Assembly: GCA_017529865.1 (NCBI GenBank)
Contig: JAFXNA010000041.1
Span: forward strand, 1 to 49,196
DNA from: Bacteroidaceae bacterium
Lineage (GTDB): Bacteria > Bacteroidota > Bacteroidia > Bacteroidales > Bacteroidaceae
Reading direction: 5' to 3'
Length of the DNA: 49,196 nucleotides
The notes under the pieces: generated by a model
What the model was told of the DNA's origin: nothing
Seen by the model: only the letters and a program-made list of their open reading frames with translations
Database searches by the model: none
In this document: piece by piece, positions 7,095 to 15,825 of the stretch
Position numbering within the stretch: position 1 is the stretch's first letter
Layout of the letters: every line of letters begins with the position of its first letter
Translations under genes and position numbers: made by a program

Positions 7095-7745
7095 ATGAGA
7101 CGTATCTTTGCAATCATCATCTGCTTGAGTATGCTTACTGCAAGCTATGCTCAGCAAAACGGTCAGAGGAATCAAGGCCAGCAGAATCAAAGACAATTTT
7201 TCTCACCCGAGGCTTATAATCAAGGGCTGGAAGAATTTGTGAAGAAAGAAGCCGGATTGAGCGATGAGGAGTGTAAGAACTTCTTTCCTCTGATGCATGA
7301 GATGATGAACAAGCAAAGAGAAGTCAACGGAAAGATGCAACAGATCATGGCTAAGGGATTTAATGCGAAGACCGAAGCCGATTATGAGCAGATTATCACA
7401 AGGTCGATTAACCTTGAGGTTGAAAGCAGAAAGATAGAGCAAACATATTACAAGAAGTTCCATAGCATTCTTTCTTGGAAACAAATATACAAGGTAAGGA
7501 TGGCTCTCTCGAGATATAATATGGAAGCCTTACGACGATTTGCCCCAACATTCCAGCAGAATAACAACCAAAGAGGTGGTGGTTGGCCTGGACAAGGAAT
7601 GCAGAACAACCAAAGAGGAGGTTGGCAGGGAATGCCTAATAATGGTAATACAAACAGAGGACAATTCCCACAGTTTGGACAATTCCCACAGTTTGGGCAA
7701 CCTCAGAATCGCCAGCAGAATCAGCAACAGAATCAAAGACGATAA
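7095..7745 (+). CDS. Spy/CpxP-like periplasmic protein with Gln/Asn-rich tail
   Basis: 216 aa from ATG 7095; an in-frame TTG at 7080 would spoil the signal peptide. Residues 1-20 are a Sec signal (MRRIFAIIICLSMLTASYA-QQ). Residues about 40-150 are helical and amphipathic: EEFVKKEAGLSDEECKNFFP, MNKQREVNGKMQQI and a C-terminal helix WKQIYKVRMALSRYNMEALR, the arrangement of Spy/CpxP-type chaperone or sensor proteins. The last 65 residues are Gln/Asn/Gly/Phe-rich with a tandem PQFGQF repeat. As third gene after the sigma factor it may be a target and sensor of that system. Family resemblance is structural rather than by a diagnostic motif. Confidence 0.65.
   Translation: MRRIFAIIICLSMLTASYAQQNGQRNQGQQNQRQFFSPEAYNQGLEEFVKKEAGLSDEECKNFFPLMHEMMNKQREVNGKMQQIMAKGFNAKTEADYEQIITRSINLEVESRKIEQTYYKKFHSILSWKQIYKVRMALSRYNMEALRRFAPTFQQNNNQRGGGWPGQGMQNNQRGGWQGMPNNGNTNRGQFPQFGQFPQFGQPQNRQQNQQQNQRR
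7664..7701 (+). repeat. 15-base tandem repeat in coding sequence
   Basis: CAATTCCCACAGTTTGG-type unit repeated about 2.5 times, encoding GQFPQFGQFPQFGQ. A minisatellite of this type can change copy number in frame. Confidence 0.75.
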
Positions 7746-7803
7746 GAAAAATAATAGATATTAATAAGTAGTAAACTTTTTTATAATTGTTGTTTTTTTG
7801 GGT

Positions 7804-7835
7804 GGACGTACATGTGAATGTGCGTTCATTTTTTG
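7804..7835 (+). terminator. Intrinsic terminator after the sigma-factor module
   Basis: GGACGTACAT (7804-7813) pairs along its full length with ATGTGCGTTC (7818-7827), including two G-U pairs, with a GTGA loop and a following T run. Confidence 0.8.
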
Positions 7836-7883
7836 TTTCTATAACTTTTCTGATTGGTTTTAATGTTTTTTCCGTTGATTTGT

Positions 7884-7914
7884 ATTGTGAATTGAAATAT
7901 TATTCGTAATTTTG
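7884..7914 (+). promoter_or_regulatory. Bacteroidetes promoter
   Basis: ATTG at 7884-7887 (-33) and TAATTTTG at 7907-7914 (-7), 19 bases apart. It sets the start of the downstream gene at ATG 7945 rather than at an earlier codon. Confidence 0.75.
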
Positions 7915-7944
7915 CATTGCTTTCGAGAAAACGATAAAAGCTTA

Positions 7945-9237
7945 ATGCACATGAGAAGACTTTTTGCTGGTTTCATCGTCATCGTTACTCTAATGGTCGG
8001 TTGTGAAAGAACGGGCCAATTGGATGCGTTGTATGAATTGAATGGGTTGGTGGATGCCAATCCTGACAGTGTGTTGGGGGTATTGAAGGAAATGAAGCCT
8101 GTGATGACAGGCGATGACGTGTCTGAGGAATCAAAAGCCTTCTATGGTTTGTTGTTGGTGAAGGCTGCAGACAAGGCTCATCAATTGGGAAAGATACTTG
8201 GGAAGGATTCGCTGGCGACTGGCAAAGGAAAGGAAAAGGATTCGCTTAGGGTTGATTCACTTAAGGTTGATTCGCTAAGGAAAGATTTATTCGGTATTGA
8301 CTCGCTGATTAACAATACGGTGGCTTATTACGAGCAGCATGCTGAGAGCGGACATTTGGCTGAGGCTTATTACTTTGCGGGGCGGACGAATGCTGAGCTG
8401 TGGAACAGCGAGAAGGCCCTACTCTATTATCATAAGGCGCTGGTGAAGGACAGTTTGCATGTATCGAATGCTTTGCGTAGCCGGATTTATGCGCAGATGG
8501 GCGTGATGTATTTGCGGAACGGACTGTTTGCAGATGCAACGCAGATGGGCGAGCTGGCTTATTTCTATTGTCAGCAGGATAGCGACACGCTGGGTATGCG
8601 GATTTGCAGAGAGACGATTGAAGATATCCGCGGCATGGCTGCGAAGAAGGATTCGACGGTAAGCACAAATCAGAAACAACTGGTTGCGATGAAGGTGTTG
8701 AGGATGAACGAGCAGTTGAAGACGGACCTGCTGACAAACCGGAATGCGGAACTGCAAGCGGAGAACCAGAAGAGGAAGACGGTGATGTGGCTGATTGTGG
8801 CTGGTGTGCTGGTGCTTTTGGGCGTAGCCGTATGGATGGTTCGCCGTCAGATGAGGGAAAAGCGGAAACTGTACGAGGAAATGGGTACGGTGAATGCTAC
8901 GAAACGTGAGTTCTACGATGCACAAATCGATGAGATGCTGAAACGGCACGAGGCGAACAATTCGCCGTTGAGGCCAAAGGAGTGGCAGGAGATTGAAGAG
9001 CGGTTGCTGGCCGAGTTCCCTGGATTCCGCGACAAACTATTTGCATCGTACCAATTCTCGGAGCAGGAATACCGCATTTGCATCCTGATTAAGATGGGCA
9101 TCAGTCCGTCGCTGATGTCAACGCTTCTGGCTACGAGCAAGAGCAATGTGACGCAGACTCGTCAGCGTATGCAGCACAAAGTGTTCGACGGCCGCGGTTC
9201 GGCAAAGGATTGGGACCGTTACATCTTGTCGCTGTAA
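7945..9237 (+). CDS. Membrane-tethered TPR regulator with C-terminal helix-turn-helix
   Basis: 430 aa. The N-terminus is a lipoprotein-like signal (MHMRRLFAGFIVIVTLMVGC, Cys as lipid site). Residues about 25-240 are helical repeats of TPR type (for example AEAYYFAGRTNAELWNSEKA, KALVKDSLHVSNALRSRIYA). A transmembrane helix lies near residues 279-301 (TVMWLIVAGVLVLLGVAVWM), then a coiled-coil stretch and a C-terminal DNA-binding domain: FSEQEYRICILIKMGISPSL and LLATSKSNVTQTRQRM, a LuxR-like helix-turn-helix. This TPR/TM/HTH layout is widespread in Bacteroidetes and is thought to link envelope signals to transcription. Residues about 87-121 hold an expanded (K/V)DSL repeat. Transcribed alone or with fbp. 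Confidence 0.8.
   Translation: MHMRRLFAGFIVIVTLMVGCERTGQLDALYELNGLVDANPDSVLGVLKEMKPVMTGDDVSEESKAFYGLLLVKAADKAHQLGKILGKDSLATGKGKEKDSLRVDSLKVDSLRKDLFGIDSLINNTVAYYEQHAESGHLAEAYYFAGRTNAELWNSEKALLYYHKALVKDSLHVSNALRSRIYAQMGVMYLRNGLFADATQMGELAYFYCQQDSDTLGMRICRETIEDIRGMAAKKDSTVSTNQKQLVAMKVLRMNEQLKTDLLTNRNAELQAENQKRKTVMWLIVAGVLVLLGVAVWMVRRQMREKRKLYEEMGTVNATKREFYDAQIDEMLKRHEANNSPLRPKEWQEIEERLLAEFPGFRDKLFASYQFSEQEYRICILIKMGISPSLMSTLLATSKSNVTQTRQRMQHKVFDGRGSAKDWDRYILSL
8203..8308 (+). repeat. Degenerate tandem repeat encoding KDSL/VDSL units
   Basis: GATTCGCTTAGG-like units recur at least five times and encode KDSL, KDSL, VDSL, VDSL, IDSL separated by short basic linkers. It lies in frame inside the TPR region of the regulator. 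Confidence 0.7.
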
Positions 9238-9291
9238 CCAAACTGATTGAGCATCCATGAAAACCATGGAAACAATGAAAGAACGAATGCA

Positions 9292-11301
9292 ATGAAAACG
9301 AAGGACATCATATTCACGGAGGAGGAAATCAAGGACGACATGCGCTACTTGCAGTTGTTGTCGCAGACCTACCCCACGATTGCCGACGCATCGACGGAGA
9401 TTATCAACCTCGAGGCGATACTGAACCTGCCGAAGCCGACGGAGCACTTCATCAGCGACCCGCACGGTGAGAGCGATGCGTTCAACCATGTGCTGCGCAA
9501 TGCATCGGGCTACGTGAAACGGAAGGTGGGCGAGATTTTCGGCGAAACGCTAACTAAGAAAGAGTCGAAGGAGTTGTGCACGCTCATTTACTATCCGGAG
9601 CAGAAGCTGCAACTCATCAAGGCGAAGGCTCACGGCAGGGATATGACGGACTTCTACCTGACAACGCTCCACCAACTGATACTCGTTTGCCGCGAGGTGT
9701 CGAGCAAATACACGCGGTCGAAAATCCGCAAGGCCCTACCCGCTCAGTTCGACTACATCATCGAGGAGTTGCTGCACGAATCGCCACGAAACGAACAGGA
9801 CAAGAAGTACGAGTACTACAGCAAAATCGTGGAGGCCATCATCGAGACCGACCGCGCCGATGCGTTCATCATCGAGCTATGCCGATTGATACAGCGACTG
9901 GCGATTGACCGCCTTCACCTGCTGGGCGATATCTTCGACCGAGGCCCTGGTGCTCACCTCATCATGGACACACTGATGAACTATCATCACTTCGACATCG
10001 TGTGGGGAAACCACGACATCGACTGGTTCGGTGCTGCTGCAGGAAACCGTGCTTGTATCTGTAACGTGCTACGCATGACGCTTCGTTATGGCAACCTGAG
10101 TACGCTCGAAGATGGTTACGGCATCAACCTCCTACCCCTCGCAACCTTCGCGATGTACACCTACAAGGACGACCCGTGCGAGCAGTTCAAAGTAGTCAAC
10201 TTGCGCGAAGAACCGCAGGAAGACATGCAGACCGAACGGCTCATGACGCTGATGCACAAGGCCATCACCATCATCCAGTTCAAGGAGGAAGCTCGCATCA
10301 TCAATCGCCGCCCTGAGTTCGAGATGCAAGACCGCAACTTGCTCCACCTTATTAATAAAAAGGAAGGAACCATCACGCTTGGAGGAAAGACCTATCCGCT
10401 GCTCGACACCAACCTGCCGACCATCGACCCTGAGCACCCTTATGACCTCAGTCCTGATGAGCAGGAACTGATGAACAAACTCGTTCATTCGTTCTCGGCA
10501 AGCGAGAAACTCCGCAGCCACATCAACTGCCTGCTGTCGCACGGCGGTATGTATGCCATCTCGAACTCCAACCTCATGTTCCACGCATCCGTTCCGCTCA
10601 ACAAGGACGGTTCGCTGAAGGAAGTCGAGATTCAAGGCAAGACCTACAAGGGCATCGAGCTGATGAAGAAGACAGGACGACTGGTTCGCTCAGCCTTCAA
10701 TAACGACGTGAAAGGAGATAAGCGCCAGTTCGCCATCGACTTCCTGTGGTACCTGTGGTGCGGCAAGAACAGTCCGCTGTTCGACAAGGACCGCATGACC
10801 ACCTTCGAGCGCTATTTCATCGCCGACGAGTCGACCTACACCGAGAAGAAAGGCTATTACTATAAGTACAGCGACAACGAGCAGGTGATGGACATGATTC
10901 TCGACAACTTCAAGGTGGAAGGCACTCATCGCCACATCATCAACGGCCACGTACCTGTCCGCACCCTCAAAGGCGAGACCCCTATCAAGGCCAACGGCAA
11001 GCATCTCGTCATCGACGGTGGCTTCTCGAAAGCCTATCAACCCAAGACTGGCATCGCAGGCTATACCCTCACATTCCACTCGCGTGGTTTGGAACTCGTA
11101 CAGCATCAGCCATTCGTATCAGCCGAAGAAGCCATCCGACGTGGTGAGGACATCCGCAGCGCCACGCAGATTGTCGAAATGAGCCAGAACCGTATGTACG
11201 TAAAGGATACAGATAAAGGAAAGCAGTTGCAAAAGAATGTCGAGGACCTCAAGAAACTCCTCTTCGCCTACCGCAACGGCTGGATAAAAGAAAGACAATA
11301 A
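9292..11301 (+). CDS. fbp: Fructose-1,6-bisphosphatase class 3
   Basis: 669 aa from ATG 9292 (earlier in-frame TTG 9247 gives a poor leader). Hydrolyses fructose 1,6-bisphosphate in gluconeogenesis; a calcineurin-like metallophosphoesterase specific to Firmicutes and Bacteroidetes. Visible metal-site motifs are FISDPHGESDAF (D-x-H), LHLLGDIFDRGPG (G-D-x-x-D-R-G), IVWGNHDIDWFGA (G-N-H-D), and the later HIINGHVPVR and LVIDGGFSKAY. Length agrees with the family (about 640-670 aa). It begins 54 bases after the TPR regulator. Clear call. Confidence 0.96.
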   Translation: MKTKDIIFTEEEIKDDMRYLQLLSQTYPTIADASTEIINLEAILNLPKPTEHFISDPHGESDAFNHVLRNASGYVKRKVGEIFGETLTKKESKELCTLIYYPEQKLQLIKAKAHGRDMTDFYLTTLHQLILVCREVSSKYTRSKIRKALPAQFDYIIEELLHESPRNEQDKKYEYYSKIVEAIIETDRADAFIIELCRLIQRLAIDRLHLLGDIFDRGPGAHLIMDTLMNYHHFDIVWGNHDIDWFGAAAGNRACICNVLRMTLRYGNLSTLEDGYGINLLPLATFAMYTYKDDPCEQFKVVNLREEPQEDMQTERLMTLMHKAITIIQFKEEARIINRRPEFEMQDRNLLHLINKKEGTITLGGKTYPLLDTNLPTIDPEHPYDLSPDEQELMNKLVHSFSASEKLRSHINCLLSHGGMYAISNSNLMFHASVPLNKDGSLKEVEIQGKTYKGIELMKKTGRLVRSAFNNDVKGDKRQFAIDFLWYLWCGKNSPLFDKDRMTTFERYFIADESTYTEKKGYYYKYSDNEQVMDMILDNFKVEGTHRHIINGHVPVRTLKGETPIKANGKHLVIDGGFSKAYQPKTGIAGYTLTFHSRGLELVQHQPFVSAEEAIRRGEDIRSATQIVEMSQNRMYVKDTDKGKQLQKNVEDLKKLLFAYRNGWIKERQ

Positions 11302-11306
11302 ACGTG

Positions 11307-11345
11307 CTCAGCGGTTCTCCCGCTGAGACCCCATAAGACCCATGA
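11307..11345. repeat. Hairpin plus CCCATAAGACCCATGAC repeat that includes the next start codon
   Basis: CTCAGCG (11307-11313) and CGCTGAG (11321-11327) form a perfect 7-bp stem without a T run, so it is not a standard terminator. It is followed by CCCCATAAGACCCATGAC (11329-11345). The second ATG of this motif is the start codon at 11342. The CCCAT-rich motif recurs inside metH (14044-14092). Confidence 0.65.
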
Positions 11346-11797
11346 CCTACGAAGATTCAGTAACATATCTCAACTCTGAGACCGATCAGCTCATCGCCCG
11401 CATCGACGGCCAGCTCACCGACGACAACATGAACCTCTTGTCGCTCAACGAGCATTGTCTCCTCGCCTACCGTTACCTACGCGACGAGGTGATGGACGGC
11501 GGCTTCATTCAGCTCATCCAGAACGGCTACGGCCCCTACGTGCTGCTCGGTCCCTTCCCCATGCTCATGAAGAAGGAATGGGGACAGAAGCAATTCGGCC
11601 AGTTCCTCTTCGACGTAGCCCGGGAATATAAGGCCCACCGTTCCGAACTCGAGGCCGACAAAAGCGACGACGACTTCATGGCCCAGTACGAACAATTCGA
11701 AGCCCTCAACGACTACGGCGACGACTATCTCGACGAATACGAGGAAACCGTCACGCCCGCCATCGTCGAGCACTATCAATCATTAACCGACAAATAA
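11342..11797 (+). CDS. DMP19-like (DUF4375) acidic protein
   Basis: 151 aa, strongly acidic (runs such as EADKSDDDF and YGDDYLDEYEETV), no signal peptide. The core helix-turn YRYLRDEVMDGGFIQLIQNG matches the E-V-x-N/D-G-G-F-x-Q-x-x-x-N-G signature of DUF4375, the family of DNA-mimic protein DMP19. A DNA-mimic role here is only inference from family and charge. The ATG at 11342 lies in a dispersed repeat; the next Met is within the conserved part, so I keep 11342. Short spacing to the esterase gene (10 bases) suggests an operon. Confidence 0.72.
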   Translation: MTYEDSVTYLNSETDQLIARIDGQLTDDNMNLLSLNEHCLLAYRYLRDEVMDGGFIQLIQNGYGPYVLLGPFPMLMKKEWGQKQFGQFLFDVAREYKAHRSELEADKSDDDFMAQYEQFEALNDYGDDYLDEYEETVTPAIVEHYQSLTDK

Positions 11798-11807
11798 CTA
11801 TCACATC

Positions 11808-12653
11808 ATGAAACGAACCATTATCTTCATGGCTCTGCTCTGCATCTACACAGCATCATGGAGCCGCATCGTGACCGACAGCATCAAGAGCAAAGTGCTC
11901 GGTGCTACCGTCAGAATCAACATCTACTTGCCAAGCGAATTCGACCAAAAGCCACAGAAACAGTATCCCGTTGTCTACTTGCTCCATGGTCTCACCGACA
12001 CCTACCGGGCATGGAACGACAAGGGACATCTAAACAGTGTGGCCGACGAAATGATAGCCAATGGCGACATTCCACCAATGATTATCATCATGCCAAATGC
12101 TGGCGGTCCCAACACGCGAGTGGACTGGAACGGCTACTTCAATATGGAAGGATGGGCCTACGAAGACTTCTTCTTCCAGGAACTGATGCCTACCCTCGAA
12201 AAGAAATATAGAATCATCGGCGACAAAGCCAACCGTGCCGTAAGTGGTCTCTCCATGGGAGGCGGCGGATGTACTGTCTATGCTCAGCGTCATCCCGACC
12301 TCTTCTCCTCATGCTATGCCATGAGTGCATGGCTCACGTCGCAAGACACACAAGTAAACCCCAACGACCATCAGACCGCTGTCTCGAAAGCCGTACACGA
12401 CCTCTCTGCCATTGAATACGTCAGGAATGCATCGGCCGAAGTGGTGGACAAGCTGAAGACCGTACGATGGTTCGTAGATATAGGCGACGACGATTTCCTG
12501 CTTGACCAGGACTTAGAGTTCCATCGTTTGATGCGCGGCAAACGCATCACCTGTGAACTTCGGGTACGTAATGGCGGACACGTATGGGAATACTGGACTT
12601 CAGCCCTGCGCACCAGTCTGCCGTTCGCTGCCCAGAGCTTCAAAAAAGAATAA
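11808..12653 (+). CDS. Exported esterase, alpha/beta hydrolase (CE1/esterase D-like)
   Basis: 281 aa. Signal peptide MKRTIIFMALLCIYTASWS. The hydrolase fold is shown by YPVVYLLHGLTDTYRAW (oxyanion region), MIIIMPNAGGPNTRVDW, the nucleophile elbow GLSMGGGG with Ser about residue 149, an acidic residue in WFVDIGDDDFLLDQ and His in RVRNGGHVWEYW. This is the layout of secreted feruloyl/acetylxylan-type and S-formylglutathione hydrolase-like esterases (CE1). A carbohydrate-ester substrate is plausible for an exported Bacteroidales enzyme but cannot be read from the sequence. smpB starts 6 bases after its stop. Confidence 0.85.
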   Translation: MKRTIIFMALLCIYTASWSRIVTDSIKSKVLGATVRINIYLPSEFDQKPQKQYPVVYLLHGLTDTYRAWNDKGHLNSVADEMIANGDIPPMIIIMPNAGGPNTRVDWNGYFNMEGWAYEDFFFQELMPTLEKKYRIIGDKANRAVSGLSMGGGGCTVYAQRHPDLFSSCYAMSAWLTSQDTQVNPNDHQTAVSKAVHDLSAIEYVRNASAEVVDKLKTVRWFVDIGDDDFLLDQDLEFHRLMRGKRITCELRVRNGGHVWEYWTSALRTSLPFAAQSFKKE

Positions 12654-12659
12654 ACGTAT

Positions 12660-13130
12660 ATGGCGAAAAAGACAACTAGCAAACAACAGCGCATCAACAT
12701 AAAGAACAAGCGAGCCTCGTTCGACTACGAGTTCATCGACATCTTCACCGCAGGCATCGTGCTCACCGGAACGGAAATCAAGTCTATCCGCATGGGCAAA
12801 GCCAGCCTCGTCGACAGTTATTGTTACTTCATACATGGTGAGCTTTGGGTGAAGAACATGAATATCTCTACCTACCTGCAAGGGTCGTACAACAACCATG
12901 CGGAAAGGCGCGAGCGCAAGCTCCTGCTCAACCGCAAGGAACTGCGCAACCTCGAAGCCGAGTCGAAGAACCCTGGCTTCACCATCGTCCCTACCCGACT
13001 CTTCATCAACGAGAAGGGCCTCGCCAAACTCGACGTCGCCCTGGCCAAGGGTAAGAAGGTGTTCGACAAGCGCCAAACAATGAAAGAAAAGGAAGACCGC
13101 CGCGAAATGGACCGCGCCATGAAACACTAA
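12660..13130 (+). CDS. smpB: SsrA-binding protein SmpB
   Basis: 156 aa. Partner of tmRNA in rescuing stalled ribosomes. Signatures: [60 protein letters not shown] and the C-terminal basic tail with [20 protein letters not shown] that enters the mRNA channel. Length is normal. It sits between an esterase and metH with gaps of only 6 and 4 bases. The tmRNA gene itself is not in this window. Confidence 0.97.
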   Translation: MAKKTTSKQQRINIKNKRASFDYEFIDIFTAGIVLTGTEIKSIRMGKASLVDSYCYFIHGELWVKNMNISTYLQGSYNNHAERRERKLLLNRKELRNLEAESKNPGFTIVPTRLFINEKGLAKLDVALAKGKKVFDKRQTMKEKEDRREMDRAMKH

Positions 13131-13134
13131 ATAT

Positions 13135-15822
13135 ATGACACTACACGAAGCAATAAAACACAACATACTCATCCTCGACGGTGCAATGGGCACCATGCTC
13201 CAGCGCCAAGGATTCAAAGGAAACTTCGACCAGCTCAACCTCACACATCCCGAAGTAGTGCGCGAGGTGCATCGCCAGTATCTCGAAGCTGGTGCCGACA
13301 TCCTCTCGACCAACACATTCTCATCCCAGCGCATCTCCCAAGCAGAATACCATTGTGACGACAAGATACACGAACTGAACACCGCCGGCGTGCGCTTAGC
13401 ACGTGAACTTGCCGACGAATACACACGTCGCAATCCGTCGAAGCCTCGCTTCGTAGCAGGTAGCGTCGGCCCTACGAACCGCACATGCTCCATGAGTCCC
13501 GACGTCAACGACCCCGCTCGCCGCGACATCACCTTCGACCAGTTAGCCGAAGCCTATGCCGAGCAGATGATCGCCATGATTGAGGCAGGCGTCGATGCCC
13601 TGCTCATTGAGACCGTGTTCGACACGCTCAACGCCAAGGCCGCGCTCTATGCCGCCGAGGATGCGATGGTGCAGACCGGTCGTCGCGTAGCCGTTATGGT
13701 GTCGATGACCGTATCCGACAAGGCCGGCCGCACCCTTTCAGGCCAAACCATCGAGGCGTTCCTCGCCTCCATCGCTCATGCCGACATCTTCAGCGTCGGT
13801 CTCAACTGCTCGTTCGGAGCCAAGGACCTCAAGCCCTTCCTCCGCGAACTGGCCGCCCACGCTCCTTATTATATCAGTTGTCATCCCAACGCCGGCCTGC
13901 CCAACGCCATGGGCACCTACGACCAGACCCCACGCGAGTTCGCCAAGCAGGTCATGGAGTTCGTCGACGAAGGCCTGGTCAACATCGTCGGAGGCTGCTG
14001 CGGCACTACCCCCGACTTCATTGCCAGTATCTCCGCAGAACTTGCCCATAAGCCCCATTCACCCCATGAGGCCCATAAGGCCCATGACTCGCTTGTCTCT
14101 TTCACCCTCTCCGGCCTTGAGCCGCTTACCCTCACCCCCGAAGTCCGCTTCATCAACATTGGCGAGCGCTGCAACGTGGCCGGCTCGCGCAAGTTCCTCC
14201 GCCTCATCAGCGAGAAGAACTACGACGAGGCCCTGCAGATAGCACGCAAGCAGGTGGAGGACGGTGCCATGGTGCTCGACATCAACATGGACGACGGTCT
14301 GCTCGATGCCGAAGCCGAGATGGCGCACTTCGTCAACCTCATCATGTCCGACCCCGACATCGCTCGCATTCCGCTCATGATCGACTCCAGCGACTGGAAC
14401 GTCATCCGTGCCGGACTGAAACGCATTCAGGGCAAGAGCATCGTCAATTCCCTCTCGCTGAAAGAAGGCGAGACAGCCTTCCTCGACAAGGCCCGCGAAG
14501 TACGTCGGCTCGGAGCCGCACTCGTCGTCATGGCCTTCGACGAAGAAGGACAGGCCACCACCTTCGAGCGTAAAACCGCCGTATGCCGCCGTGCTTACGA
14601 CCTGCTGACCTCCATCGGCTTCCCGCCCGCCGACATCATCTTCGACCCCTGCGTCCTCGCCGTCGGCACTGGCATCGCAGAGCACGCCGACTATGCCCTC
14701 GACTTCATCCGCGCCACCGAGTGGATCAAACAGAACCTCCCCCACGCCCATGTCAGCGGCGGTGTCAGCAACCTCTCCTTCGCCTTCCGCGGCAACAATC
14801 CGCTGCGCGAAGCCATGCACGCCGACTTCCTCTATCATAACATACAACGTGGCATGGACATGGCCATCGTCAACCCCGCATCCCGTGTTGCCTATGCCGA
14901 TATCCCTGCCCCACTGCTCACCGCCATCGACGACCTCCTGCTCAACCGTCGCCCCGACGCCACCGAGCGCCTCATGGAAGCAGCCACAACCGTGTCTGCT
15001 GGTTCGCCCAGTGGTACCGCTCCTACCTGTGCCGAGCACTCCGAAGCCCCCACCCTCTCAATGCTTATAGAACGCGGTCTCACCGAAGGCCTCGAAACTG
15101 CCGTCCTCGACGAGCTGCAGCACCAAGGCTCAGCCGTACGCGTCATCGAAGGCCCCCTCATGGATGCTATGAACCGCGTGGGCGAACGCTTCGGACAGGG
15201 CAAGATGTTCCTTCCACAAGTCGTCAAGACCGCCCGCACCATGAAGCAAGCCGTCGAGATACTCAAGCCATACATCGACCGTGAAAGCCACGGCGACAAC
15301 CCCTCTGCCACGAAGCAACACGTCGTGCTCCTCGCCACTGTCCGCGGCGACGTTCATGACATCGGCAAGAACATCGTCGGCGTCGTCATGGGCTGCAACG
15401 GCTATGAAATCGTCGACATGGGCGTCATGGTATCAGCCGAAGATATCGTCGCAAAAGCACGGGAAGTAGGTGCAGAAATAATAGGACTTTCAGGACTCAT
15501 CACCCCATCACTTACCGAGATGGTTAATACCGCCCATGCACTCCGAGAAGCAGGTATCAACGTCCCACTTATGATAGGTGGCGCAACAACAAGTGATATG
15601 CATACAGCCCTGAAAATAGCTACCGAATACGACGGTCCAGTTGTCTGGATGAAAGACGCCGCACAGAACGTTGTCGCCGCACAACACCTACTCGATGCCA
15701 CCGATCGCCCAGCCTACATCGATGCTCTCCTCGACCATCAGGCCCAGCTACGCGACACCTACGAGCACGACCATCCACAGCTCCTCAGCCTCGAGGAAGC
15801 AAGGAAGAGGAAACCAAAATAA
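13135..15822 (+). CDS. metH: Cobalamin-dependent methionine synthase without reactivation domain
   Basis: 895 aa. Transfers methyl from methyltetrahydrofolate to homocysteine via cobalamin. Homocysteine domain residues 1-303, with zinc ligands Cys225 (LNCSFG) and Cys288/Cys289 (GGCCGTT). Pterin domain about 330-600 (FINIGERCNVAGSRK, PLMIDSSDWNVIRAGL). Cap about 650-725 and cobalamin domain about 730-895 with D739-x-H741-x-x-G744 (DVHDIGKN), His741 being the cobalt ligand. The usual C-terminal AdoMet-binding reactivation domain (about 330 residues in the long form) is absent: the frame ends just after the B12 domain. A Pro/His-rich linker at residues about 304-319 is encoded by a CCCAT-rich dispersed repeat. 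Last gene of a + run; a convergent terminator follows. Confidence 0.96.
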   Translation: MTLHEAIKHNILILDGAMGTMLQRQGFKGNFDQLNLTHPEVVREVHRQYLEAGADILSTNTFSSQRISQAEYHCDDKIHELNTAGVRLARELADEYTRRNPSKPRFVAGSVGPTNRTCSMSPDVNDPARRDITFDQLAEAYAEQMIAMIEAGVDALLIETVFDTLNAKAALYAAEDAMVQTGRRVAVMVSMTVSDKAGRTLSGQTIEAFLASIAHADIFSVGLNCSFGAKDLKPFLRELAAHAPYYISCHPNAGLPNAMGTYDQTPREFAKQVMEFVDEGLVNIVGGCCGTTPDFIASISAELAHKPHSPHEAHKAHDSLVSFTLSGLEPLTLTPEVRFINIGERCNVAGSRKFLRLISEKNYDEALQIARKQVEDGAMVLDINMDDGLLDAEAEMAHFVNLIMSDPDIARIPLMIDSSDWNVIRAGLKRIQGKSIVNSLSLKEGETAFLDKAREVRRLGAALVVMAFDEEGQATTFERKTAVCRRAYDLLTSIGFPPADIIFDPCVLAVGTGIAEHADYALDFIRATEWIKQNLPHAHVSGGVSNLSFAFRGNNPLREAMHADFLYHNIQRGMDMAIVNPASRVAYADIPAPLLTAIDDLLLNRRPDATERLMEAATTVSAGSPSGTAPTCAEHSEAPTLSMLIERGLTEGLETAVLDELQHQGSAVRVIEGPLMDAMNRVGERFGQGKMFLPQVVKTARTMKQAVEILKPYIDRESHGDNPSATKQHVVLLATVRGDVHDIGKNIVGVVMGCNGYEIVDMGVMVSAEDIVAKAREVGAEIIGLSGLITPSLTEMVNTAHALREAGINVPLMIGGATTSDMHTALKIATEYDGPVVWMKDAAQNVVAAQHLLDATDRPAYIDALLDHQAQLRDTYEHDHPQLLSLEEARKRKPK
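14044..14092. repeat. CCCAT-rich dispersed repeat inside metH
   Basis: GCCCATAAGCCCCATTCACC followed by CCATGAGGCCCATAAGG and CCCATGACTC. It encodes the linker AHKPHSPHEAHKAHDS between the homocysteine and pterin domains. The motif CCCATAAGxCCCATGAC is shared with 11329-11345. Confidence 0.75.
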
Positions 15823-15825
15823 ATA

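Noticed and set aside
12600..13532. Minus-strand frame of 310 codons across smpB and the start of metH
   Set aside because: Spans two certain genes in antisense; no family resemblance.
14059..15039. Minus-strand frame of 326 codons inside metH
   Set aside because: Composition mirrors the metH codons; no domain, no promoter, and metH is certain.
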